Assembly (NCBI GenBank): GCA_963678675.1
Contig: OY783195.1
Coordinates: 18,383,342 to 18,447,341, forward strand
Direction of reading: 5' to 3'
DNA from: Xiphydria camelus
Lineage: Eukaryota > Arthropoda > Insecta > Hymenoptera > Xiphydriidae
Length of the DNA: 64,000 bases
In this document: positions 1-11,477 of the stretch, piece after piece
Numbering within the stretch: the first letter of the stretch is position 1
Layout of the letters: each line of letters begins with the position of its first letter
Translations under genes and position numbers: made by a program
The notes under the pieces: model-generated
Seen by the model: the letters and a program-made list of their open reading frames with translations, nothing else
Databases searched by the model: none
What the model was told of the DNA's origin: nothing

Positions 1-380
1 TCCGTGTCCGAAGGTACCGTTGCTAACTTTACGCTTTTCCGAGCGCCGCACTCACGTATCAAGAATGTCGATCGCGAGGACCCGCCAGGCTACCTTGAAC
101 GGTTAATTGTTTCTCTCGTACCTGGATAAGCCGGGTACTGCATTACCGTATGTCCCGCACAGAACCGCACGCAGTTACAGGGACCTTGAAATTTTCTTTC
201 GGCCGTACTTGGTCGGTATTCGAGAGACTTTTACCGGTAGGTAGAAGTCGAGTCGGTAGTGAGTCGGTAGAGTTGGTATCAATTCGGGAGATCGAAGCGT
301 CTAACCTCGAAGTCGTGGATTTGTGAATTATGGTGAGTAATTACCATTATTCATGATTCATAAATTCACGATTATATACA
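1..380. other. unannotated flank
   Basis: No gene recognised. Near position 144 there is a TACCGTATGTCCC motif identical to the terminus of the foldback elements at 17679-18008 and 45235-45481, so this may be a truncated end of the same family. Confidence 0.4.
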
Positions 381-543
381 TACGGTATGGTATCCCGTAA
401 GAAACGCAACAAGCGACATTTACCGTCGGCAGTATTTGCCAACGGTGCACATACCTATAAAAGACTCAAACACCGTCGGCAAATACTGCCGAAGAAAAAT
501 GTCGCTTGTTGCGTTTCTTACGGGACGTGCGGTATACGGTATT
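381..543. repeat. foldback (inverted-repeat) element, ~160 bp
   Basis: Left arm 393-446 and right arm 471-525 are near-perfect reverse complements (TCCCGTAAGAAACGCAACAA on the left, its complement on the right) around a ~25-bp loop. The ends carry ACGGTATGGTA / TACCGTATACC-like sequence, resembling the CCGTATGTCC terminus of two other foldbacks in this window. The 63-codon ORF across it is a by-product of the palindrome. Confidence 0.75.
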
Positions 544-1597
544 ATGGTATATATAGATTATTTAGACAGAGATACTAGTGTTAGCTGTTTATGGAGCGCG
601 TTGGGAAGCTAGGAGAAAGTGACTAGGCTTGTGTGCGTCAGCAATGTTAGCTGCGCTATTAGTAGGTTGTATAGCAATTTACTATATCGACATCATCGAC
701 AAGAAAATGTAATACCAACCTAGGCCGCAAGCGCTGAAGTAGCTGCGCACGAATCACTGCGCACTAATCAAATCCGGCTTCACATTTCCGTCCCATTTCC
801 CGAGGTTTACCCTCATACCGCCGTAATAGGTGTTTACACATCAAAAAACGCATTTAGTTTACTCTCTCTTAACTCTGCCATCGGTACTGTTTAATAGTAT
901 CACAGTCATAAATACAAATGCGCACTCGCGCACGTGTGCTTTCGACGGACGCGTGGTCGATCCTTCCTATCGCATACTTTCTACAAAGAAGAATTTCGAT
1001 GTTTCACATCTAACAATTTTTCTATACAAACTGTTTTACATTATATGTTATTATACACACACGTATTTGTATCTACAACACAAATTATCTTAGATAAAGG
1101 CCCTAAAGTTCATAGATAATAAGATAATGGCTATTAAAGTTCCTTTCCTGGTTAATAAGTATGGCCTCATATGTTTCTTTGACTTATCAAATATCTATTT
1201 ACAATGAGATTCTCAGGCTGAAATTAGCGTTAGAAAGTGAGGAAATTCGCAAGACGGCGAAGAATTCACAATTTTCAATTTTACATCACGTGGCGCTTTT
1301 AAATAATGAACTGTTTTGTGGCGACCCGTAACGTTGTGGCGGCCCGACACCAGGTGGTTTAAATACACTTTTGCATAAACCTTCTTTTCAATATATGTGA
1401 TTATGGAAACTAATATACTATGACCGTAATTATGAAAATTAATACTATATCCGTAATTATGAAAATTAATACACTTTTTATGAAATTGCCTTAATAAATT
1501 CCACAACGGCATATATTAATTTTTATTTACATTTCAAAATCTTTCTATTGAGGCACGCGACATAAAAATGCAGAATATAACATCAGTTTTGGAAAAA
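544..1597. other. unannotated, no gene seen
   Basis: AT-rich sequence with short ORFs that show no recognisable domain. A short local repeat (TAATTATGAAAATTAATA at about 1427 and 1454) explains the repetitive minus-strand ORF at 1213-1512. Confidence 0.4.
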
Positions 1598-1981
1598 CAC
1601 ACGATTACGATGACTCCAAAAATTTAGCTGCATTTATCGCTGCTCTTAAACAGAATATGAATCCTTTCAATTGCTTGGAAATTAAGAAAAATTTTTTATT
1701 TAATATTAAAACAGGTCGTTGTGCATCGGAACCCGTGATTGATTTTCTTTTAAATATAGAAGAAAATGGACGGGCAATGCAAGACTTATTTATATCCGAA
1801 TGTTCGCAAGATGTTAGCAGATTCGAAGCACCAATCAGACAAAATAAAATTTTGAATTTTGCGAGCTGTAATAACGAACAAAATGTAACAATTTATAATA
1901 AAGTATGAGAGGTTCGTACGCAACGTGATCTGTTTGGTCAGATGTTGGGTATATCAATGAATGAGGCAGCGGATATCGAAA
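1598..1981 (+). pseudogene. fragment of uncharacterised transposon protein, middle region
   Basis: The frame starts upstream of the ATG at 1657 (residues HDYDDSKNLAAF read in frame from about 1597), runs to a stop at 1906-1908 and then continues in the same frame with RTQRDLFGQMLGISMNEA. The block around RFEAPIRQNKILNFA and RDLFGxMLxxS plus an ID...V.YP tail is, from recall, a conserved stretch just before the XPG-like nuclease domain in a large, unnamed arthropod/cnidarian transposon-associated protein. The other halves of that protein occur at 51963-53803 and 63056-64000. Coding similarity stops abruptly at 1981, exactly where the TIR of the next element begins, so an insertion truncated it. 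Family assignment is by memory and should be tested by search. Confidence 0.55.
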
Positions 1982-2729
1982 TAGTATCTTATATCATAAG
2001 GCGGAAATCTGAGATTTTTTTCAGATTGTGTTTAATTAGGTCGTAACACGAGGCATGTTTTGGGGATGAGGCTCGCCGAAGGCCCAATACTATTTTCTCT
2101 CACGCATGCCCATTTCGAGGCCTTTTCCAGCCTATTTTTAGACCGTAAGATGGCGTTTTTCCCGCGTAGCACCGACCGGGAGTCCGCAGGCTGCCAAAAG
2201 ATCGTTTAGTCCGAAGTGGGTCTTTTTTCCAAACTGATAAACGAAATGTGAAACGAGCCGTGTATACTTCTGTTTGTTTTGTTTTGAGAAATGGACATTC
2301 GCGAGGAAAAATAGTATAGGTATGTCATTCGGCTGAAATCCTCGGATTTTTAAGACTGTGTTTAATTAGGTCGTAGAACGAGCCATGGTGAGGGGACGAG
2401 GCTCGCCATCGGTTTAAATAGTCTTTCCTCACTCATGCCCATTTCGACGTCTTTTCCAGCCTATTTTTAGACCGTAAGATGGCGTTTTTCCTGCGTGACA
2501 CCGACCAGGAGCTCGCAGGCCGTCAGAAGATTGTTTAGTCCGAAGTGGGTCCTTTTTCCAAACAGATAAACGCAACGTGAAATGAGCCGTGTATACATCT
2601 GATTATTTTGTTTTGAGAAATGGGCATTCGTGAGGAAAAATAGTATATGTCATTCGGCTGAAATCCTCGGATTTTTGAGACTGTGTCTGAAAAAACCTCG
2701 GATTTCCGCCTTATGACATAAGATACTAT
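1981..2729. mobile_element. 749-bp TIR element with two internal 330-bp direct repeats
   Basis: Terminal inverted repeats of 33 bp: 1981-2013 begins ATAGTATCTTATATCATAAG and 2697-2729 is its complement with two mismatches. Between them lie two direct copies of one unit, 2023-2352 and 2353-2678, each starting AGAYTGTGTTTAATTAGGTC and containing AGCCTATTTTTAGACCGTAAG. There is no ORF with a recognisable transposase, so it is a non-autonomous DNA transposon. The internal duplication is unusual for a MITE. Target duplication is not clear. Confidence 0.8.
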
Positions 2730-2761
2730 TATATACTTAATAGAGAGATTTTTATTACCAA

Positions 2762-4093
2762 CTAGCAGCCCGTCCCGGCTCCGCACGGATAGATTGTGGA
2801 TTGATTTTGGTCGTCATTTAATGAATTTTTAGCAGATATCTGTACTCATAGGTAGGGAGCCATGCTACGCTAAAAAACACATGTATTTAATTTAAATTGG
2901 AAAGCATATTTCTTTTATTAATTTATCTTAAGGCCAGTGGATAGACAATGTTTTTTATTTTTTTAATTTGGAGTAAAAACGTGTAAATTTTTCGGTATGC
3001 CAACTCTGGAGCAAGCCACATACAATTGGCCGTGTGAAAAACATGAATTTTCCAAATTTAAGCCAGCAATAGTCAACCATTGACCTTGTGCTTTGTTGAT
3101 GGTAATAGCAAAAGCAAGACGCAAAGGGAACTGGAGCCGCTTGAATTCGAATGTTAAATCGTTGGAAATCATAGGTATGCGTGAATGAGGACGTCTTCGC
3201 CTTTGAATTTGCCAGTGATGATTGTTACCTCGATTAAATTTGGTTGGCACTAAGGGATTTTTCGTGTAACTGATTTGGAATATTATGTCAGATGTAAGAG
3301 ATTCCAAATGAAGGTCATGGTCAAGGTCAAATACAATATCACCATTGTACAGCCACTAAAAAATCCTAAATCCTACTATCAAAAAGAATTTGTATAGGGC
3401 CCATAGCTTTCATGGTACGAAGCCGAACTGTGCTTGACGTCAATTTGACCTCCGCTGACCATAAAGATCACATGGAAATAATGGTCAAGGACATATTTGA
3501 ACGTGAAATTTCCCGCTCTTTTCATTTCCGGTATATAAAATAGAGGTTCGGATTTAAAAAAATCAATTTTACCTAGAAGGTCATTGTCAATGTCAAATCC
3601 AACCATTCCCCAACTTTTCATCGCAATCGGATGAACGGTTTAGGAAGGCATAATAATCATCAGTACCGGTACTTTTTGAACACCCTGTATAAGATTTACT
3701 AACTCAGAAACCTTCGCGGGCATGTGTCCAGCCATTCCCCAAAGTTTCATCGCAATCGGATGAACGGTTTAGGAAGGCATTTGATATTACCTTAAAGGTC
3801 ACGGTCAAGGTCAAATCCAATACGACCACTGGGTAGCCACGGGAAAATCCTTAAAGTTTTGTATTAAACATTTTTCTCTAAAATGTTTTCCCGTTGAGAT
3901 AATCGGCCGTACCGGGACTTTTTGAACACCCTGTATAAGATTTACTAACTCAGAAACCATCGCGGGCATGCGTCCAACCATTTCCCAAAATTTCATCGCA
4001 ATCGGATGAACGGTTTAGGAAGGCATAAGAGACATACAGACAGACAGACAGACAGCAGACAGACAAACATTCATTTTTATATATATAGATAGA
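2762..4093 (-). mobile_element. Helitron-derived element A (decayed)
   Basis: On the minus strand its 3' end is the hairpin AGCCGGGACGGGCT followed by GCTAGT (complement of 2761-2776), which fits the Helitron CTRR-T terminus. Its 5' end near 4093 reads TCTATCTATATATATAAAAA followed by a GTCTGTCTG microsatellite, a common insect Helitron 5' pattern. A helicase C-terminal relic lies 200 bp inside the 3' end. The rest is satellite-like sequence rich in 'GGTCAAGGTCAAAT' and parts of the 129-bp unit. Confidence 0.7.
2963..3307 (-). pseudogene. Helitron Rep/helicase, C-terminal PIF1-like fragment
   Basis: The minus-strand reading contains RIPMISNDLTFEFKRLQFPL, then AFAITINKAQGQ and HGQLYVACSRVG. 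These are the last conserved motifs (V-VI region) of the PIF1-like helicase domain of Helitron proteins, which are thought to unwind DNA in rolling-circle transposition. About 100 residues of the ~1,500 expected remain. Upstream similarity fades near residue 35, where the sequence joins the satellite. The copy at 37049-37618 carries the same motifs on the other strand. Non-functional. Confidence 0.8.
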
Positions 4094-5435
4094 CTAGCAG
4101 CCCATCCCGGCTTCGCACGGGTAGATTGTGGATTGATTTTGTCCGTCCACCACATTATTAGCTACGGAAAAATCCTAAACCCTACTATCAAAAAGAATTT
4201 TTATAGGGCCCACATAGTTTTCATGGTATGAAGCCGGACTGTACTTGACCTTCAAAAAGTCCCGGTACGGCTGAATATCTCAGCGGGAAATAATTTTATA
4301 GAAAAATTTTTAATACAAAACTTTTAGTATTTTTCCCGGGCTACCCAATGGTCATATTGGATTTGACCTTGACCATGACCTTCAAGGTTATATCAAGGTC
4401 AAATTAATTTTTTTTCGCGTTCAAATGTGTCCTTGACCATTTTTTTTCATGTTACCTTTATTGTCAGCGGAGGTCAAATTTAGGTCAAGTATAGTTCGAC
4501 TTTTTGAACACCCTGTATAAGATTTACTAACTCAGAAACCTTCGTGGATATGTGTCCAATTGTTCCCCAAATTTTCATCGCAATCGGATGAACGGTTTAG
4601 GAAGGCATAATAATCATCCGTACCGGTACTTTTTGAATACCCTGTATAAGATTTACTAACTCAGAAACCTTCGCGGGCATGCGTCCAACCATTCCCCAAA
4701 GTTTCATCGCAATCGGATGAACAGTTTAGGAAGGCATAATAATCATCAGTACTGGTACTTTTTGAACACCCTGTATAAGATTTACTAACTCAGAAACCTT
4801 CGCGGGCATGCGTCCAACCATTCCCCAACTTTTCGTCGCAATCGGATGAACGGTTTAGGAAGGCATAATAATCATCAGTACCGGTACTTTTTGAACACCT
4901 TTTATAAGATTTGCTAACTCAGAAACCTTCGCGGGCATGCGTCCAACCATTCCCCAAAGTTTCATCGCAATCGGATGAACGGTTTAGGAAGGCATAATAA
5001 TCATCCGTATCGGTACTTTTTGAACACCTTGCATAAGATTTACTAACTCAGAAACCTTCGCGGGCATGCATCCAACCATTCCCCAAAGTTTCATCGCAAT
5101 CGAATGAACGGTTTAGGAAGGCATTTGATATTACCTTAAAGGTCACGGTCAAGGTCAAATCCAATACGACCAATGGATAGCCAAGGTAAAATCCTTAAAG
5201 TTTTGTATTAAACATTTTTCTCTAAAATGTTTTCCCGCTGAGATAATCGGCCGTACCGGGACTTTTTGAACACCCTGTATAAGATTTACTAACTCAGAAA
5301 CCATCGCGGGCATGCGTCCAACCATTTCCCAAAATTTCATCGCAATCGGATGAAAGGTTTAGGAAGGCATAAGAGACATACAGACCGACAGACAGACAGA
5401 CAAACATTCATTTATATATATATATATATATATAT
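4094..5435 (-). mobile_element. Helitron-derived element B, head-to-tail with A
   Basis: A second CTAGT hairpin terminus (complement of 4093-4110) abuts the 5' end of element A. The far end at about 5390-5435 again shows a GTCTGTCTG microsatellite and a TATATA run. No helicase motif is seen; the interior is filled by the 129-bp satellite and flanking paralogous blocks. Non-autonomous. Confidence 0.65.
4500..5130. repeat. 129-bp tandem satellite inside Helitron relic
   Basis: The marker TTTTTGAACACCCTGTATAA starts at 4501, ~4630, ~4759, ~4888 and ~5017, a constant 129-bp period. Each unit includes ATCGCAATCGGATGAACGGT and ends with GGCATAATAATCATC. Single units also occur at about 3665, 3915 and 5260 and, on the plus strand, at 35040-35235 in another Helitron relic. 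Confidence 0.9.
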
Positions 5436-5436
5436 A

Positions 5437-5892
5437 CAGGGTGATTCGAAATGGGCGCACTTCCTCTCGTAGAGAGATTCTTCGCAAAAAACTGAACCGA
5501 AAGTTCCTGTACAAAATTTTTGTGCTCCGCCTAGTTTACAAGATAATCCAGTTCGAAAATATCCAATCCAAAGTCAGATTCAAGGGACAACCAGGGCCGT
5601 GATAACTGGGGCCAACTTCATAAGATTAGTGAGTAAGCATTCTATAGTTAGTCCTATCTGTTTCGCATTCGACTTTATCGCGATACATAATTTGTCTGTC
5701 AGTCTTATGAAGTTGGCCCCAGTTATCACGGCCCTGGTTGTCCCTTGAATCTGACTTTGGATTGGATATTTTCGAACTGGATTATCTTGTAAACTAGGCG
5801 GAGCACAAAAATTTGTACAGGAACTTTCGGTTCAGTTTTTTGCGAAGAATCTCTCTACGAGAGGAAGAGTGCGCCAATTTCGAATCACCCTG
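5437..5892. mobile_element. near-perfect 456-bp foldback, mariner/Tc1-type ends
   Basis: Arms 5437-5624 and 5704-5892 are almost exact reverse complements over ~188 bp, with a ~79-bp loop. Ends are CAGGGTGATTCGAAATGGGC with TA on both sides, consistent with TA duplication by a Tc1/mariner-superfamily transposase. No ORF. The high arm identity suggests recent formation or arm-to-arm correction. It sits in the TATATA run that ends Helitron B. Confidence 0.85.
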
Positions 5893-6884
5893 TATAGATA
5901 GATTATAGATTAAATAGGGACTCTCTAGTGTGATATCTTAGAAATGAAAGCGATTTTCGGGAACTTTTTACAAGAAACATCTGCAATGAATTATTGCGAA
6001 CTTTTATAGTTATTTTTATCTAACATTGGTAAGCAAATTGACCATTATTTATTTAACAATTTGTCGACAACAAGTACCTACGACTTACGCTGGTTAAGTT
6101 CAAATGAGAGGATTAACGTTGTTTTTACACTTTCCTTCAACACATATTGAAATGATAACATGTCAGACTACTTTTCAATGTTAAATTAATTTACCTAAGT
6201 TGGACCTGGATTTATTACAGACGTTTCTTGAAACAAATTTCCAAAAATTACTTTGATTTCTAATCGAATCAGAATATCTCCTTTGTATGTACTATGTGGG
6301 AAAAAGACTTGTAAATTTTATTTTTTAACTAATATTATTTCGACAAAAGATAGTCGAAATTGTAAATATCGGTTCTTACCGCTCAGTATCATCTCGATCC
6401 AAATATCTTAGATCACCATATGTTATACCTCGGGTCGGTAATACAACGAATAAGAAATGTAATCAATCTACTGAAATATGGTTATATAAATAATTATAAA
6501 TAATAATTACACAGGTATAAATAATTATAAACACAAAACATTAGAAAAATACAAAAAGGGAGAATAGGTACATAACATAAGAAATCCTCTATAACAAAAT
6601 ACTCCCATAGTTTTAACCCGTTCTAACACGATTATGTTACTATAACTGCTAAACTGGATATTAAACTATAATGTCGACCCGTAACATGCAGTTTCGCTTA
6701 TAGTGTGTGGTGTCGGAAGCTTATATACAATATCATTGCGTACAAAAAAGTAAGTTTCCGTTGCATTGTTAATAAATTTGTTAGATTCGGAAATTATTCG
6801 CAAAGTGCGGGACTGTGAGCTCATTAACAGCCTCCTAGTTCTTTATAAATTAATAATTTCTAATAAAAGGTTTTTTTTTAACAT
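5893..6884. other. unannotated, no gene seen
   Basis: AT-rich sequence without a recognisable ORF, repeat array or RNA gene. Confidence 0.4.
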
Positions 6885-7500
6885 TAGATTTGCTACGAAC
6901 CATTGAAATAATTTTTGCCAACTTTACCTGCACTTGGCCCATAATATTTTTCGAAATTTCGACTTCGGATTCGTAATCAGCGACCACAAAAACCCCCGAG
7001 TAGGTACTCAATTTCATCCAGATTCGATCAATTTTTGAGAAACCTTTCCGCCATATTATATCCGCCATATTGTTTTTCGAACTTTCGACTTTGGATTCGT
7101 AATCACCGACCCCAAAGTCCCCCAATTACTCAATTTCACCCAGATTCGATCAAATTTTGAGAAACCTTTCCGCCATATTGGATCCGCCATATTGTTTTTC
7201 GAATTCTCGACTTTGGATTCGTAATCAGCGACCCCAAAAACCCCCGAGTACTCAATTTCACCCAGATTTGATCAAATTTTGAGAAACCTTTCCGCCATGT
7301 TGTTTTTGAACTTTTGACTTTGGATTCGTAATCAGCGACCCCAAAAACCCCTGAGTACTCAATTTCACCCAGATTCGATCAAATTTTGAGAAACCTTTCC
7401 GCCATATTGGATTCGCCATATTGTTTTTCGAACTTTCGACTTTGGATTCGTAATCAGCGACCCCAGAAACCCCCGAGTACTCAATTTCACCTCGATTAAT
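6885..7500. repeat. ~120-bp minisatellite, about five units
   Basis: Units share TTGTTTTTCGAACTTTCGAC, GGATTCGTAATCAGCGACCC and TTTGAGAAACCTTTCCGCCA. The first marker recurs near 6943, 7071, 7191, 7303 and 7422, a spacing of 112-128 bp. A single diverged unit lies at 37975-38110. The minus-strand ORF over part of it is a by-product. Confidence 0.85.
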
Positions 7501-7504
7501 ACAC

Positions 7505-7845
7505 TTTTTGAATCAAGAAGAAGTTTGGCCAAGAAAACCGGTCTTTGGCCCCACTGTGCACCGTTCCGGCCTGAGGTTCGCTAGCGGCAGTCTTCGAGCG
7601 GCGAACACCCTAGCGTCCTCGCAGCCCCACACAACCGACGTTCTCACGTCGCCTCGCCTACCCGGCCACCCTCTACGTGGACGAGCCACCTTCGCTTCCG
7701 GCCTGACGACGATACCCGGGACGCGAGCAGCACCCGACACGCCAAGACCGACGCAGCTGTTCCTGGGGACGACGCTCCCGCACAGCATCCGAGCAGCCCG
7801 ACCGGCAGCACCTCCAACGCTTCTCCGAGCTTGTGATATTGTAAG
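7505..7845 (+). other. GC-rich open block, possible exon of unknown origin
   Basis: A 117-codon plus-strand frame (7508-7861) in GC-rich sequence unlike its AT-rich neighbours, ending near GATATTGTAAGTATA, which resembles a 5' splice site at about 7842. The peptide is rich in Pro, Ala, Arg and Thr and shows no domain I recognise. It could be a host 5' exon, a transposon leader or non-coding. Confidence 0.25.
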
Positions 7846-7887
7846 TATAATAACAAAGTAATAATGTAAGCATAATATATTATAAGC

Positions 7888-8440
7888 GATGGAGAAAGAG
7901 AGAAAAAGAGAGGGAAATAGAGGGCGGGAGTGAGTGGTGGGGAACGAGAGGAAGGGAGGGAGAGGGAGGGGGAGATGGCTGTGTGAGAGGAGGATAGGGA
8001 GAGAGAGGGAGAGGGAGAGAGGTGAAGATGATGGAGGGGGGAATGTTAAGAGGGGAGAAGAAGTTTTATTAATGCTCTGAGACGGGATCTCCTAAGAACC
8101 AACACCTACAGTAAGTGTGAAAGGTACACTTATTAGACACTTAAACTAAGACTTAAACAAACAGGTTGACTTACATGAACTAAGAACAAGTGGAACAAAA
8201 AGAGCAAGAGTAGAAGCAAGTTACGTCTTAGTAAAGCTAAATCAAAATTTAAATCTAAATATACTAGGGAGAGATGGGTGAAGGGGTTAGAGGAGGGTAT
8301 AGGGGGAGACGGAGAGAGAGGAGAGGGATGAGAGGAGAGGGTGGATAGAGGGGGTGAGGGAAGGGAGAGGTGGTAAGTGAGAGGGAAAGGGGAGCGGGAG
8401 AGAGGAGGGATGGGGGAGGGGAGGGGGAGGGGAGGGGGAG
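7888..8440. repeat. purine-rich (GA/GGGA) low-complexity DNA in two blocks
   Basis: 7888-8055 and about 8265-8440 are almost pure purine on the plus strand (GAGAGGGAGAGGG-type runs), separated by ~200 bp of ordinary sequence. Such tracts can form triplex DNA; no gene is seen. Confidence 0.75.
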
Positions 8441-8568
8441 AGCATAAAAATCATTACAGAGGATTAGTGAATATTCAAAACGAAAAACTAATTCGGTAAA
8501 GTAACTAATTTTGAGGTGGTAACGCGATCACGACAGCATAAAAGGCACTAATTTTATATATGTCATAT

Positions 8569-8836
8569 ATCGATACCCTTATGAGAAAACCTCGTAACTC
8601 CAAAATGAGAAAGTTTTCAGGAGAACCAACAAAAAACTGTTTTTTCGGTTATTTTCACATAAATAATTCTGATATCAGTGGTATATTGTAAGTAAAGAAG
8701 TAGTTAATGATATTTAAGAGAATTTACTGTTTTATGACTTTTTTCCAATTTAATGTTAATATACGAAGTATTCGTCCTTATTTCAAGATTGTGTGTGTGA
8801 ATTGGAGTTACGAGGTTTTCTTATGAGGATATTGAT
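8569..8836. mobile_element. MITE, 268 bp
   Basis: TIRs of about 35 bp: 8569-8603 (ATCGATACCCTTATGAGAAA start) and 8802-8836, the complement with a few changes. No ORF. Confidence 0.75.
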
Positions 8837-8989
8837 GTAAAGGTCATGCCTCAAAATCAGATTGGGGACGAGTAGTCGCACGCAAAAACTGCCAACCACA
8901 GGACTGCCGAAGTACCTAACAATTTGCGCTACTATTAAAATCATTACAAATTTGATTATAAATTGACGGTGCTTTTAATTCGATGATCG

Positions 8990-10700
8990 AAAATACATGA
9001 GTGTGGCTCCATTATCATTTTTTTCAAATCTTTAAAAAGTTGTGAGGCCCGAAAAAAGAGGAATATACAAAATTACTCGTTTATAAAAAGGTGTGAATTA
9101 TTAATTTTGTTCGTATTTCTTATTTTTTTTATAAAATATAAGCGAATTTGCACGAGTCTTCCACTCCAACCACCACTTTCCATCAAGTGGCGACTTTTGC
9201 TTTTAAAACTATGATTCTTTGGGAAGAGGGGAAGGGGTAAGGACGGAACACGGTGTACTTACTGTTTTCGTTGGGATCTTTGTCGACAATGCTTTTAATG
9301 GGTTAATTTTGTAAGGTGCACTTCATACACTCAGTCCTTGAAGTATATTTTACGTTTTTTTTTATCTATTTTGGGAATATCACTAATTTTTTAAAAATCG
9401 TTTACGACTTATGGACCGACTTTTCCATTTTTATATCTTCTAACAATTCAATATAGTCTGCATTGCCATAATTTCACCTAATTTACCATATTTATCACCA
9501 TTTCCAAAACGTTTACATCGATATATTATTTAAATAAATTATTGATTCGCATTCTTCGGTATATAATGCTGTCTTGACGAACATTATACTCTCTAGATAC
9601 ATTATCTCAAAGTCTTCTTCATTTCATTTCTCGCAGTTTTCGAGATATTTCATATGTTCACTGTTTATACAAATTATCGACTCGCATTGATTACTAATAC
9701 CATCACGGCTTATCCTACGTATCGTCTTAAAGCTTCCTCCGTTGCACCGTATCTTACTGTTTCCGTGATATTTTCAATTATTCATTGTGTAAACAAATTC
9801 TCGACTCGCCCTTTTCGTCAATATCACCATGCCTAAAAGTTCGATTACCTTCAGAATTTCAACATTTTCTCCGTTTCATCGTGTCTCTCACGAATTCCGA
9901 GATAGTTTCAATTATTCATTACTTAAATAAATTCCCAACTCACGTTATTCATTAATACCATCACGGTTAAAAGTTTAATTTCCTTCGGAACCCTAAAATT
10001 TTTCCGCTTCGTCGTATCTCTTACCGTTTCTGAGATGTTTCTAAAAGTTCATTGTTCCCATAAAATCGTTCACAATTAAATAAATTATCGATTCACTATG
10101 TGTGATAATACCATGGTTAGATGTTTTACTCTCTTCAGCAAACTCCTTAATTTTCTCCATTTCGTCGCATCTTTTGTCGGTTCCAAGATACTTGGAAAAG
10201 TTTATAGTCTAAACAAGTTACGAAACAATTTATTGACTCGGTATGTGTGCTAATAAAATCATGAGTGAATATTCAACCCCCTTTAGAAAACACCTAAATC
10301 TTCTCAGTTTCGCCGTATTTCTCAAATTTTCCGAGATATTTGCATTAATTTATTATTTAAAAAATTATCGACTCGCACTATTCGGTATTACAACTGCTGC
10401 TGAAAATTCAGCCTCCTACGTATCGTCCCAAAGTTTTCATCATTTTCAAGATGTTTTTGACAAAAAAACTCATTGTTTAAACGAATTATTGACTCGTTCT
10501 TATTAGTAATATGATCGCGGTTGAAAGTTCGATTCTCTTTGAAGTCCTAGAATTTTCTCCGTTTCGTTATATCTCTCACCCTTCCAGAGATATTTACAAA
10601 GTGCGTTACACTCTTATTCCTTGGTGCAAGACTCCACATGTAGAAAGGCTATCCCCGAAATATGATAGTTTCTTTATCAATTTTATACATCCTTGATATT
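8990..10700 (-). repeat. dispersed repeat with 8-unit ~130-150-bp minisatellite, minus orientation
   Basis: On the minus strand the unit carries 'TCTCGAAAACGG...AAACGGAGAAAATTT' and 'ATGGTATTA...GAGTCGATAATTTGTTTAAACAAT'. The 'CGAGATATTT'-type marker recurs near 9632, 9757, 9892, 10020, 10178, 10325, 10445 and 10577. The part at about 9390-9500 matches the complement of 22190-22330 and of 58800-58930, so three loci share one element. Small ORFs here are not credible genes. Confidence 0.7.
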
Positions 10701-11477
10701 AATATTACGCGTTTCGTAATATAAGAACTTCAAAGGGCAATTATTATATTTAGCGTTTGAAAGCCTCGCCCCGTCGCTATATGCGTCTCTTGTTCTTTCT
10801 CAATCCACCCTCGCTGTCATGTTCTAAAAGCGTTGTGAGTGAAGGGCGGTAACGCAAAGGCAAGTGGAAGGAGAAAGGGACGGTGAAGAGTAAAAGAGGA
10901 CGAGAGGAGTGGCGGAACGGTGGACAAGGATATGAAGTAGAGGGTAACCTACTTCTTTGTCAATTTGTTTCGCAATATTACGTTTTGCTTGCCACGAGGC
11001 AATGATTAACTTACTCACTGCATCGACGTCTATATTTCCCTAATTGAAACTGGAGTGGGGGATCGAGACTTTAGGCTCTCCGTTATTCAATTACCCATTT
11101 GAATTCGATTTGATCTGCTCAGGAAGGGCAAAAAAACCCTTCTTCTTAAATGTGCGTTGATCACGAATGATCATTATAGCAGTGAGAAGAAAATACTGGA
11201 TACTCTTTGCAAACTGTCTTGTTATTGCATACTTACTCGCTTGACTTGTCACGTACCCATCTCACTGTGATGTACGTATATTAAGATGATCTGGTAACTT
11301 ACCTGTAACATGGAAAAAGAAACATCCTATTTCAGAAACTGTTGTAATCGAGTCGAAAGTTGGACTAATGACTTAAAGCACTTTAAGCAGTTTTTTCATA
11401 TTGTATACAGGTACATATTACTAATCTAAGATTCTTGTATTATATACTATGTAAATTTCATAGCGATACGTACATAA
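10701..11477. other. unannotated, no gene seen
   Basis: A purine-rich patch at 10840-10935; otherwise no repeat or coding signal I can support. Confidence 0.35.

Noticed and set aside
1213..1512. 99-codon minus-strand ORF with repeated NFHNYG
   Set aside because: Follows a short local duplication; no recognisable domain.
4500..5130. CRISPR-like array
   Set aside because: The 129-bp period has no separate unique spacers; it is a plain satellite in a eukaryotic setting.
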